64,000 nucleotides of DNA from Panax quinquefolius (taxonomy: Eukaryota; Streptophyta; Magnoliopsida; Apiales; Araliaceae). The stretch is taken from assembly GCA_020205615.1 (NCBI GenBank), contig CM035170.1:38166143-38230142 (forward strand), read 5' to 3'. Shown here piece by piece: positions 34,358 to 46,753 of the stretch (the first letter of the stretch is position 1; every line of letters starts with the position of its first letter). The position numbers were made by a program, and so were the translations under genes. The notes under the pieces were generated by a model. The model saw nothing but the letters and a program-made list of their open reading frames with translations. It did not search any database and was not told where the DNA came from.

Positions 34358-35757
34358 GGAAAATGTTAGCCCGTCAAAGCATTTCTTGACCACTACACCG
34401 ATGGCTTTTACCTCGCTACTATTCCACCCACCAAAATCAGCCATCTTCCCCAACAACCAAGAGTGGGGCCCACTCAATTCTAGAATTTTCCACCAAAACC
34501 TAATTTCCTAATCGCCACTTCTTAAAATTCATAACAAATCATACGCTCATTTTTAACGCTTCAAAATTTGTGGACATATACTCAACTTATATATGTATAA
34601 CATATCCAAAATTACAACGATCCAACTATCGGATCAAAATTTATAACTCACGCAATATAGTCAAGAACACCGATTTTTCTGACTATTAGTCCTTCTAATT
34701 CAGCTTTCATTCAAAATTTCACCACGAAATATCTACAAAGAATTTTTGGGTGATTCAAATTTCTACAGCTTAGCTTACTTCTAGGGCTTTCTTTTGATAT
34801 ATGGCTCATCTCTTAACTCATTATACATTAAAGAGTTATGGATTTTACAAAATCAAGTAATAAACTAATTTTTCCGAAAATCCCATATTTTGTTCTCCAT
34901 TTCGACAAATAATTTATAAAACACCTCATCATTAATTCCTTCACTTATAACCACATAAATAAATCCATCATTTATATCCACATCAAATAAATATTTTCTT
35001 ATCATATGAATCAATAATTAATTATTCACAAATAATATTACGTAATCACATTTATGACAACCAGCCGCTCCTGTGAAAGAGGGGCTTTCCAATAAGAATT
35101 TCTCCTCATCGGGCCAAGCAATTAGGTGACCAAACCTCTCCTCGATGTAACTTTCTAGACATTGCCAATAATGCTATCTAATAATATTATTCAAATAATA
35201 TGAATTATTGATCCGATAATGGAAAATATCAGGCAAAGGATAATTATCAACAACAATAATAAAATATCAACACAAAGAATTATCAAATCAATAAAATAAA
35301 ATATCGAATAAGAATTATCGTAATAATTATTGAGTAGTGCCTTCTCACGTAAGAATCAATAATTGAAAAAATACTGCAATACCGCAAAGCTATCGCAAGC
35401 AACAACGCCACATTACTTTTTTTTACCAACCGGTATTCCAACAAAGGTTAATCTGTGAACGATTACGCCGTTATTTATAAAAACTCAAATTTGTCGCTTT
35501 CTCATCCGATGCTTATTCTGTTATGGGGCCCATAAATGATCGCTACTGGTCGCATTTAATATTCCCTCTACGTAAAGAATATTCCACCACCAAACGAATA
35601 TTCTCCGACAACAATGAATATTTTATAACCACTGCTGTATTTTGAAAAAAAAATTCATATATCACCCTTAACTTTAACTTTTATCAATTTAACCATTTAC
35701 CTAATAGTAATTATAAGAAAAATTGAATACTTTTATTTCATAAAATTCGGTCTTACA

Positions 35758-36083
35758 ATCTCCTCCTTATGAAATTTCGTCCCCGAAATTTACGCACTGG
35801 TATTTCAAAGAGTCGAGAATACCTTGCTTTCATTTTCGATTTCATCTTTCCCGCCATCATGATTTCTCCATTGCTCATCTCCTCGATTTCGTATATCATT
35901 CTAGAATACAACTTCAAAACAAGGGTTAATTGAATAAATTAATATATCACATAATATCCCGATATTACGATCGACCAACAAATAAGCTTAGGTAGGACAC
36001 ACTAGCTAAGGATTTACTCATCTCTCCTCCTAGTTCTATTCCCCATCTCCGCCAGAGATCATATCCCTAAGCTCGATACCAAA
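35758..36083 (-). mobile_element. F: 326-bp internal region (PBS, leader fused to pol end, PPT)
   Basis: On the minus strand it begins TTTGGTATCGAGC (a PBS-like iMet site, 36071-36083) and continues with a leader matching that of E (GTGTCCTACCTAAGCTTATT). It then switches to the last ~100 bases of pol seen in E (GAAAATGAAAGC) and ends in GAAATTTCATAAGGAGGAGA, the polypurine tract. All gag and pol coding sequence is gone. It is a complete non-autonomous unit with both priming sites. Confidence 0.9.
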
Positions 36084-37218
36084 TGTAACAACCCCAAAAT
36101 AGGTCCATTCCATCCAACCCATTCTCGAGTCGCCAAATATATGGTACGTAAAAATAACTACAACTTTATTACAACAATTGTCGTGGCAAAATACAACAAC
36201 ACATATGCCGTGAGTTTGATACCAATATATACCAAATGTAACTCGACACCAACTTGATAACACGTCACCATGACACCTTACATAAAGGTACAAATAAAAC
36301 CTGCTTTTAGAAATTAGAATCTTTGGGAAGTGCTCAAGGAAACCTTCGTATACGGGAGGCCATGCTTTTAGGTTATGGTAGATATCATATGGCCACGTAA
36401 TTATCCTCGTCAATCTAATAGACCCCAAAGAAAAAACGAGAAGATTACTATCATATTCTTCCCAATGGTGAGTCTTCTTCGACATATCATTATCTCCACC
36501 GCTCTCTAATTGGGTATTATACTCCAAACAAACACCAAGATTATATAGGTAGTGCTTGTAAATATACTCAAAGAAGTGGATGAGCACAACCATGTCTTAT
36601 GATAACACGAGGTCAGTCATTAGACATCTTGTATGATACATCCCTTCCAAAGTTGGGTTCACTTCATCAGTTAATTCACAAAATAACTATTCCAAGTAAA
36701 ATTCACACAAAGCCCTCAATAAAATTATTTTCATACCTCAACATCTATAGACCACCACTCTATTCCTCGCTATCCCCGCCGACCCAAATTTACACTTTTA
36801 TTACCCGAAAGGAATCAGAAACAAAAGGGTGAGCACAACTAGCTCAAGAAAGAATATTATGACTAAAGATAAATAAATTATCAATAGTCTTCATCAAGAA
36901 TAAATCGTAGATTTAGAACATATGGTAGATGATAAAACTTTTCAACCATAGTTGCAAATGAATGAGCAATCCATTAAAGAGTCAAATAGACTATAAAGTC
37001 TATTGCCTTCCACGTTAAAAGTCCACCAACAATATTTTATCCCTCGTAACATCAATCAACAGCCCTTTCCACAATCATATGAATAACTCATAATCATAAT
37101 TGTGATTCTAAATTCTCTTCTCATCCGTGACGAAGATAATTTTCATCACCGCCTTTACCTCAAACATCAAATATCATGGTTATACCAAATCACGCCTCGC
37201 TCATAATCATACTAATAA

Positions 37219-38105
37219 ATTCATCTTGCACCACGGGTCAAAGATATTCATCAACACTCATCTTTACACTACAAAGCAAAGATATTCAACAACAGTCATC
37301 TTTGCATTACGAGCCAAAGATATTCATCAATAATTCATCTTTACACTACAAAGCAAAGATATTCAACAACAAGTCATCTTTGCAGACACGAGCCAAAGAT
37401 ATTCATCAATAATTCATCTTTGCACTAAAAGCAAAGATATTCATCAATAATTCATCTTTGCATTACACAAGCCAAAAGATATTCATCAATAATTCATCTT
37501 TGCACACAAAGATATTCAACAATGTGTCATCTTTGCATTAAGCCAAAGATATTCATCAATAATTCATCTTTGCACTACAAAGCAAAAGATATTCATCAAC
37601 AAGTCATCTTCACATTACGAGCCAAAGATATTCATCAATAATTCATCTTTGCACTACAAAGCAAAGATATTCATCAACAAGTCATCTTTGATTACAAGCC
37701 AAAGATATTCATCAATAATTCATCTTTGCACTACAAAGCAAAAGATATTCATCAACAAGTCATCTTTGCATTACAAGCCAAAGATATTCATCAATAATTC
37801 ATCTTCAACTCAAATCAAAGATATTCATCAACAAGTCAACTTTGCAAAGCCAAAGATATTCATCAATAATTCATCTTTGCACTACAAAGCCCAAGATATT
37901 CATCAACAAAATCATCTTTGCATTAAGCCAAAGATATTCATCAATAATTCATCTTTGCAACTAATCAAAAGATATTCATCAACAAGTCAAAGAAAGATAT
38001 TCATCAATAATTCATCTTTACACTACAAAGCTAAAGAGATTCATCAACAAGTCATCTTTGCATTTAAGATATTCAAGCCAAAGATATTCATCAATAATTC
38101 ATATC
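37219..38105 (-). repeat. 39-bp minisatellite in the F 5' LTR
   Basis: Same two-type alternation as 32204-33055, with a different number and arrangement of units and several truncated units. The 155-codon frame at 37649-38116 is entirely repeat-derived. Confidence 0.9.
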
Positions 38106-39359
38106 CATATTTATAACACCTTAATCCAAATGTTATAAATCACTTAGAAATCTCATAATCTAATATTATTAATATTATAATAATATTTTAATCATTTCTT
38201 AAACTTATAAACAATTTAATTAAATTGTTTACACTTTACTAATTAATGCATTTAATCATCATAAAATGCCAAACTCATAAAATTTCATCACCAATAACCA
38301 AAACCCTCATCAAAATCAGATATATACCTCATATATGATTCTCAAACCATAAAATCATATTTTCTAATTTTCTTACTTCACATAACATATTTAATTCATT
38401 TACTCATAACTAGAACATTTTCATGAAAAATACCAAATCGCCCTAAAAAATATTTCTTTTCTGATTTAGCATAAAATAGTCCCATATTGAATATATATTT
38501 TTCTCGAAATTTTAAAAATTCATTTACTATTTTTCATACGGCCAAAACCAATTTAATATTTAAACATTTATCATAAATTGTACTTTTATCCAAAAATTCA
38601 AATTCACAGAGTACAATCGATATTATATAGATGTACTCAATAAAAATTTCATCAATTTTGGAGTTAACCGCAAGGAGTTATAAATAGTTACTTTTAAAAT
38701 AGTCTTTTCTCATAAAATCCATAACTCCTAATCTATACATCCAAAAATACCTCAAAATAATCATAGTGGTGTAAAATTCAAGAATGATCAAAACACGGAT
38801 ACAATCAAAGCTAGTATCCGTATTAGATATTTTAGACGAAAAGAAAAATTTTCATTTTTCTATGAATAGTGCCGATTCGTGAATAAGTGTCAGATACGTG
38901 AATAAAGGCCGATACGTGAATAAGAACTCCGACACCAAAAGATAGAAATTCCACAAAAAAAAACATCTTCACGCTTCATGAATAGTACTCGTGAATAAGA
39001 ACTCGTGAATAGTAACTCATGAATAGTAAATCGTGAATAGTAACTCGTGAATAAATAGTAACTCATGAATAGTAACCCCACATGAAAAAGTTCCAAATTT
39101 GATAAAAACTTCAACTAATATTTCAAAGATAATGATATCAAGAAATAATATCATTACGAAAAAAATAATATCCCTTACTATCCCTTACCTCAAAAGAGCA
39201 AAGACTTCGACAGATATCTGATATGACGTCAAGGAAACTTGCAGACCGATGAATATCAACTCACCAAGTATCTAAATACTCACAAATTACACTCAATAAT
39301 CTAGAGAGAAAAAGAGAAAAAACTTTGTTTCTGTGTGATTTTCAATTCTAACTTAGCCT

Positions 39360-39368
39360 CTATTTATA
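39360..39368 (-). promoter_or_regulatory. TATA box of the F 5' LTR
   Basis: TATAAATAG on the minus strand, same context as the 3' LTR. Confidence 0.7.
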
Positions 39369-40759
39369 GGAAAATGTTAGCCCACCAAGCAGATTTGACT
39401 CACCACCGATGGCTTTACTCGCTACTATTCCACCCACCAAAAATCAGCCATCTTCCCCAACAACCAAGAGTGGGGCCCACTCAATTCTAGAATTTTCCAC
39501 CAAAACCTAATTTCCTAATCAGCCACCTCTAAAAATTCATAACAAATCATACGCTCATTTTAACGGTTCAAAATTTGTGGACATATACTCAACTTATATA
39601 TGTATAACATATCCAAAATTACAACGATCCAACGGTGGATCAAAATTTATAACTCACGCAATATAGTCAAGAACACTGATTTTTTTCGGACTATTAGTCC
39701 TTCTGACCAGCTTATTTCAAAATTTCACCACGAAAATATCTACAAAGAATTTTTGGGTGATTCAAATTTCTACAGCTAGCTTACTTCTAGGGCTTTCTTT
39801 TGATATATGGCTCATCTCTTAACTCATTATACATTAAAGAGTTATGGATTTTACAAAATCAAGTAATAAACTAATTTTTCCTAAAATCCCATATTTTGTT
39901 CTCCATTTCACAAATACCGATAAAACACCTCATCATTAATTCCTTCACTTATAACCACATAAATAAATCCATCATTTATATCCACATCAAATAAATATTT
40001 TCTTATCATATGAATCAATAATTAATTATTCACAAATAATATTACGTAATCACATTTATGACAACCAGCCGCTCCTCAGAAAGAGGGGGGCTTTCCAATA
40101 AGAATTTCTCCTCATCAAGCAAGCAATTAGGTGACCAAACCTCTCCTCGATGTAACTTTCTAGACATTGCCAATAATGCTATCTAATAATATTATTCAAA
40201 TAATATGAATTATTGATCCGATAATGGAAAATATCAGGCAAAGATAATTATCAACAACAATAATAAAATATCAACACAAAGAATTATCAATCAATAAAAT
40301 AAAATATCAAATAAGAATTATCGTAATAATTATTGAGTAGTGCCTTCTCACGTAAGAATCAATAATTGAAAAATATCGTGGTAATACCGCAAGCATCGCA
40401 AACAACGCCAGACACTTTACTTTACCAACCGTATTCCAACAAAGGTTAATTTGTAACGATTACGCCAAGTATTTATAAAAACTCAAATTTGTCGCTTTTC
40501 TCCATCCGACAGCTTATTCTCAAGTATGGGCCCACAAATGATCGCTACTGTCAGCATTTAATATTCCCCTACGTAAAGAATATTCCACGACCAAACGAAT
40601 ATTCTCCTACAACAATGAATATTTTATAACCACTTGTGTATTTTGAAAAAAAAATTCATATATCACCCTTAACTTTAACTTTTATCAATTTAACCATTTA
40701 CCTAATAGTAAATAGAAAAAATTGAATACTTTTATTTCATAAAATTCGGGTCTTACAAA

Positions 40760-41271
40760 TCATACACAAGATACTATGATGATCTCAAGTCCAAGGATTA
40801 GTTGTACTACTATCACTACAGAAATTCCTATTGACAGCAAATAAAACTTCATTAGGTATTCCTTAGCGAGCCAATGCTTCGAGGAATTTATTCTCTAATA
40901 AGCACCTACATACTTGCTTTAGTGTCTCCACACAAATGATCATGAGATCAATCATCCTCATCCAATGAGCAAGCAACGAACGTATGTACCAATCTATCCG
41001 GATTCACTAATCCCCAATTTAGTAATCCAACGATTGGGAACTATTTTAGTTTTAAGCTTTCTAAGAATTTAGATCTCATTAGAATGATCATCATCATTAT
41101 TCTAAAAGCATTGCTTAAAACTATGGGTTTATCACATATTATAAAACAACATCATGTAGATAATTAAAAGTCTTTAATAAATTAATACTTTTATTAATAA
41201 ATGAATAAGATTGTTTACAAAGTATATGCTTTATCATCAAACATGATTGGCTTGTATGCATACTACTTTCA
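40760..41271 (-). mobile_element. D-right: truncated LTR (middle LTR of the D tandem)
   Basis: Matches the last ~520 bp of the D-left LTR (from TCATACACAAGATACTATGA on). The first ~1.36 kb is missing and replaced by F. It ends CA at 41271, followed by the same polypurine tract. Confidence 0.9.
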
Positions 41272-44260
41272 ATCTCCCACTTTGCACTAAAGCCAATCGT
41301 CATGGTATCTTATACTCTTCTTCTTCTAAGTGACGATTATCCAACATTGTTGGATAAGCTTTAGTTAATGGATATGTAATGTTGTTCATGAGAGTCCACT
41401 ATCTCTATAGTGATTTCCCATCTTTCAATGATTCTAATAATCAAATAAAATGCCACAACACATGTTTAGATTCAAGATGAGACTTAGGAACTATTCCTAG
41501 TTACGTAATGAACTTTTAATCCAAACAATCAACTTGCAAACTTCATTTATAGCTATATACTTTGTCTTTATCACTAAACCAAAGAACTCTTTCTTTGTTT
41601 GGAACCTTTCCAATTCTTCGCACCACTTGTCCAAGATAACGCTTTTACCTTAAAGTGGATTTTCTCGTCATCTTAGTCTGTCTCGAAAACTTGAGTCTGT
41701 TAAGCCCTCTAGTTTTAATTTAGACCCACCATGAATATGATCACATCCTTAGTGCCGCTAAGCTTTTTAAGATGTTTTCACCGACTCATAGTAAACTTCT
41801 CCGAATATGGTGATCAACATCGTGTCTCAGATATTTCATTGCATACATGATAATTACTCATATGATCTCTCTTTTGAGTCTTTGGGGACTATTAAGAGAT
41901 ACACTCCATAGCTCATCGACATGAGACATCTCTTGAGTTTGCCATGCTAAACGACTTTAGCATCAAATGAATATACGTTCCTTGGGTTAAGTTGAGCATC
42001 CTTTTAAATCTATCTATATAGATTTATATCCCCAATTAAGATACTCTTCCAAATCATTCATGGAGGATTGTTTAGATAACTTTATCTTTCTTGATTGTAG
42101 CATTGGTATGTAATTCTCATCATCCGTAGTATATTAACATATAATACTAGAAATTTTACGACGCTCCCACCGACCCTTTTGTACACACTAAGTCTTACCT
42201 CATCGAATGTAACTCGGATCATCATCTTCTATGATGTGTACCTCATCATCATCATCCATGATGAATCCATACCTCCTAGGTATCTTTGGTACTATTCCGT
42301 TTTATGATTCTTGTTGTGGTACAATAGGTCTATCTATAGGTTCCTCTTATTTGACTTATAGTGTTTTGTGGTTCTTGAACTCTTCAAGATCTATTATCCT
42401 CCCACTAGCCCTTCAATGATAAACGCCTTTTATCTTAGAAAGCAACGTGTTTCGTAAATAAACACCTTTTGCTAAGTAGAATTATAGAACATATACCTAA
42501 ACTTACTTTAGGATGTCCCACAAATCGACACTTGTCAAATCTTGTCCCAAGCTTATCCTTTTGAAACTTTTTCACATAAGTTGGAACCCCTTATCTTAAC
42601 ATACTTAAGATTAGGAATCCTCCCTGTCCATAACTTTTATGGAGTCTTGGGGCCGGATTTAGAGGTTACCTTTTTCGTAGATATGCAGCCATTTTTAGGA
42701 CATTATCCCAGAAGGATACTGGAATGTTGGTAAAATCGTTATGGACCGCACCATGTCCAACAAGGTACGATTTTTTCATTCAGATACATCAATCAATTAT
42801 TGCGTATCAAGATGTGTCCATTATGAGAAAACCATTTGAGATAATCTAGAAACTTATTGCACAAGTATTTATTCCTTGATCTAATCAAAGAATCTTAATA
42901 CTTTGCCAATTTGTTTCACTCCTGAATTCTTTGAACCTTTTCATATAATTCACACTTGTATTTCAACAAATACATACATTCAACTCTTTGAATGATCATC
43001 TCCTTTTCTTATACTAGTTTGTTCAATTTGCAAAATTATTTTCATGTAAGTCAAGTATACAAAATTTATTAAGTAATATTCCAGTTCTATACAAAACATT
43101 ATTATTATAAATAGAACAACAATTGTTCTTAATTATAATACCAAAGTTTTCATTGTCAAACAATAAAATGGAAATAATATTTTAACAAGAACTGGAATAC
43201 AATAACAACTTATTGACTTAATAGATTTGCCGTAGGCATTGTTAAACTATAAGTTTCTATGGCTAATGTTGCAACCTTTGCTTCATTTTCCACACATAAG
43301 ATTACTTATATTTGTTTAGCTTTCTACTTCATTTGGTCCTTTCATAAATCTATATTTATGATAACCAAAGTCGGTATCCAATACCCAAGTAGAACCTTGA
43401 CTTAAAGAAAAATTTATTTCAATCATGAACAAAAAGCGTATTATAACCAAACTTCACTAAGCTTCTTTGGTTAGCCTTTGCAAGATGCTTCTCGCAGCTT
43501 CTTTCCAAAGTCCGTGCTTATTGCGGTAGAAGCAAACTCATTTGCTATCCGTGATCGCTTTTGCTCTTATTATCCTTTGTTTACGCCTTTCTATTTACCT
43601 TCTTTGAATCGCTCTTTTTTCGGAAGATCCTTTGGCCCCTACCAAGAAGATATGGTCTTTCTTGGTTGAAAAGTGACTCTCAACATTTTCAACATGATAA
43701 GAAAATCAAAGTGGTCGATATCTAGCTTGTCCATATGAAAAATTCACAACAATTGTGAAAGGAGTCCGGAGTGAGTGCAAGATCAAATCTTAGCTCAACT
43801 CTCCATCCATGACAAAACTGTTATCCTAATTGATTAATCAAATTGATTATGTTAAGAACTTTTTGTATGCATCTTATAGTGCCATTGGCCATTCTAGATC
43901 GGAAGAGCTCCTTAGATATCTCGATATCTATCGGTCCCACTTTCTTCGCCATCAACTACTTGATGTGCGGGAATATAATAAGAGCATCCATAGTTTCATC
44001 TTTGTGGCTGAAGCTCAATTACTCATGGATGCGAGCATGATGCATCGAGCCAATCAGCATCATCTTGCCACTTTCTAAAAGTAGCAATCTCTTCCTCGTA
44101 GGCATTATCTCGCAACCATTGCAGGATAGGCGATTAAGGACATAAGATAGCTTTTCAACTATGAGAACTATTCTCAAATTCCTTAACCAATCCGCTTAAT
44201 TCGGCCAGTTAATTTAGCATCTAATATGCTTCGCAGTTGATAGTAATTTTGACATTGTAA
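41272..44260 (-). pseudogene. D-right: decayed copia gag-pol
   Basis: Collinear with D-left 17414-20380. RNase H end at 41272-41850; integrase segment at 42166-42850 (FDKCRFVGHPK; VSE-stop-KNRTLLDMVRS); protease segment with the same D-T-D at ~43356-43395; zinc knuckle relic at ~43495-43540; gag block with EEEIATFRKWQDDADWL at ~44040-44110. The break points of the frames differ from D-left in many places, but the integrase TGA and D-T-D are shared. Confidence 0.75.
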
Positions 44261-46191
44261 AATTACAGAAAATGAATTTGTAATTAACAACATTTTAACA
44301 TACATTCTTTTATTAATTACCAAAATAAATTAGGTCTTGTTTTAAATTGGTATCTCCCACTATTTTCTTCAAACTATATTACCCTCACTTATATAGTTCG
44401 GCAAAATCTAATTAAAGATTTGCTAGTGAGAATAAGGATCTCATTTCAAATGTATATAGCCTTGTGGTGACACAACAAACTATATATAAATAAATAGGTA
44501 GACAACTTTTGTCAATTACATCAACTATGCAACTCCTTGTATTTTGCCTCTTAGATTATTTTGATCAAGTGGTGGCACATCCGAATCAAAATTATCCAAG
44601 TTAAGTCCAACCCTAGCACTCCATATATTCAAAAAGAAAAATATCATCCTTGTGGTGACACAACAAAACAATATTGTTCAATTTTCTTTATAAGCATCAA
44701 ATGTGATAAATTAACATCTTAAATACTTAATACTTGCCTTGTGGTGACACAACAAACTCATATTAAATATTTAATACTCTATTAATTTTATCATGCTAGA
44801 AGGCTTAACGCTCGATATTCCAAATATCTTTGAACGCTTAGGACTTAATATAAAAATTGAGGGTTTGTTGTTAATTTGTCTCATCTTGTTTAGCACGCAT
44901 GCACATATATATTTAAAATACGCATCATATTAATGAACATGCGAAGCATGTTTGCATAATATATAATATATATAGTATAAGCATGCACATATAGAATACT
45001 ATATTCTACCCGGATTGATTATGGACTTTTATTCTAGTTTGGTTCACTTGAGCCACTAAGTGAACCAAAAGGTCAAACTCCCCAGGGTGCAAGAAATAAT
45101 ATTTAAATATAACTATTACATTTAAACCCTGGGACTTCATTACAAAACGGGTCTTCAAGCGCTCCTTGTTCCTTGATCTCCAATTCTTCAAAATAATTCT
45201 AACTATTCCTATTACAAAACTATTTAAAATAAATAGAAACCTTGATCGTGATCGAGGGAAGTACATAGGAGGAATAGAATTTACATTAAGAAAAATTAGA
45301 GAAGGCGAGGTACGCAGAATTCCATTTAATAAAACCCATACATTCACGCATCCAACTAAAATAAAATCCAATCGCATCGGTCAATAGTCCATAATCAATC
45401 CCATTTATTATCATACACATCACCATATGCATCAATAAATAACATTCATCTCATGAATAATAAACATTTAATATATATATATATGATATCATTTAATGGG
45501 CAAATTTAGTTAGTATAAAATCTAATTTTGAATCAAAATAAACTCCTTTATTTTAATCCAAATTTAAATCAAAATAAAACTATTTTATTTTAATTTATCC
45601 TATTTTAAATAAAATAAACTATTTTATTTTAATCAAAATCTTTAATCAAAATAAACTCGTTTATTTTAATTAATTATGGAATCTAATTCCATGTATATAA
45701 AAAATCTTTAATTAAAATAAACTCTTTTATTTTAATTAATTATGGAATCCAATTCCATGTAAAAAAAATTTATTAAAGGAAACACGGATATTCTTTTCTT
45801 ATTCACAAATAAACTCCTTTATTTTGAATAATATGAAATCTATTTCATATCTAAATAAACTCCTTTATTTAAGGAAACATGGATTCTCTTTCCTATTCAC
45901 AAATAAACTCTTTTATTTTGAATAATATGAAATCTTATTTCATATCTAAACAAACTCCTTTATTTAAGGAAAGATGGATTTACTTCCTATTCACAAATAA
46001 ACTCCTTTATTTTAGGAAAATAAAAATCCAATTTCAACTCCAATTAGTTATTATGGAATCCAATTCCAACTCTAATTAGTTAGCATGAAATTCTAATTTT
46101 AAAATTAAAATAAATCTTTTATTTTAATATTAAAATAAACCTTTTATTTTAATTATAAAATAAACCTTTATATTTTAATTATATAAATTAT

Positions 46192-46194
<3 letters not shown>

Positions 46195-46264
<70 letters not shown>
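46195..46264. repeat. (TA)n microsatellite
   Basis: About 70 bp of almost pure TA. The D-left copy is broken in the equivalent TA-rich stretch, where E starts. Confidence 0.95.
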
Positions 46265-46267
<3 letters not shown>

Positions 46268-46739
46268 GCTTTATCTTATCCATGAAATCTGTATGACTCC
46301 ATGGTTTATATATATATCTAATATTAAAGCATTCCTTAAAATTGAATCAAGCATTCCTTTTGGCGGGTAATTCAAAAATCACCTAAAGTTGGCCACGTTA
46401 TTTTGGTTTCAAAGATGTCACGCTTTTTTTTTTTTTTTTTTTTTATTATAACCAAGTACCTCGGCATTAGCCAACTAACGGCACCACACCATGTGAAATA
46501 AAAATAAAAAAAAAAATTAACTTTAATTTACAATTTCTAGATTTCGATTTGGTTGGTTTTGGTTTAAAGGAACTTGCTGCCGTTTATAATATATATAATA
46601 TATTTATATTATATTACGTTACATTTTTTTTTTTTATTTAATAAATTTTTTATACAATTAAATTATGCCCAAAAATTGTTCTAAACACATATCAATATAC
46701 AAATTAAATCTGAACAATTAATAATTCGCATAAAGGTTT
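46265..46739. other. Unassigned segment in the D-right leader, with T-tract
   Basis: This ~475 bp lies between the (TA)n tract and the PBS. It includes a 21-base T run (46424-46444) and a GGCCAACT-type stretch (TTAGCCAACTAACGG). It has no coding sequence. It may be normal leader or a small insertion; D-left is truncated before this point, so the window holds no second copy for comparison. Confidence 0.4.
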
Positions 46740-46752
46740 GGCTCTGATGCCA
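46740..46752 (-). promoter_or_regulatory. Primer-binding site of D
   Basis: TGGCATCAGAGCC immediately downstream of the 5' LTR on the minus strand; close to the plant initiator-Met tRNA complement. Confidence 0.85.
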
Positions 46753-46753
46753 C

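Larger units (their letters stand above)
31081..35757 (-). mobile_element. F: 3' LTR of a minimal gypsy element
   Basis: 4.68 kb. On the minus strand it starts TGTAAGACC at 35757, right after the purine-rich tract, and ends ...GGGGTTGTTAC at 31081. It is nearly the same as 36084-40757. TATA box at 34349-34357. Compared with the E LTR it has an extra ~0.75-kb block (about 33060-33840) and a much larger minisatellite (32204-33055). Both E and F LTRs share the TCTAGACATTGCCAATAATG block and the stretch after the TATA box. Confidence 0.9.
36084..40757 (-). mobile_element. F: 5' LTR
   Basis: 4,674 bp, starting TGTAACAACCCC (plus-strand view) at 36084 and ending GGGTCTTACA at 40757. It carries the larger of the two minisatellite arrays (37219-38105). 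At 40758 it abuts a D LTR interior (AATCATACACAAG) without a visible target duplication. Confidence 0.9.
44261..46753 (-). mobile_element. D-right: 5' leader and PBS
   Basis: Contains the triple CTTGTGGTGACACAACAAA motif (44459, 44648, 44737), the hairpin (45038-45070) and the AT palindromic array (45535-46190). A (TA)n tract follows at 46195-46264, then an extra segment (46265-46739) not represented in D-left. The PBS reads TGGCATCAGAGCC on the minus strand at 46740-46752, one base from the iMet site TGGTATCAGAGCC. Confidence 0.8.

Noticed and set aside
37649..38116. A 155-codon open frame rich in Lys, Ile, Ser and His.
   Set aside because: It lies entirely in the 39-bp minisatellite; the frame stays open because the unit length is a multiple of three.
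46740..46752. A tRNA gene fragment.
   Set aside because: The match to initiator-Met tRNA is limited to a primer-binding site next to an LTR; no cloverleaf is present.
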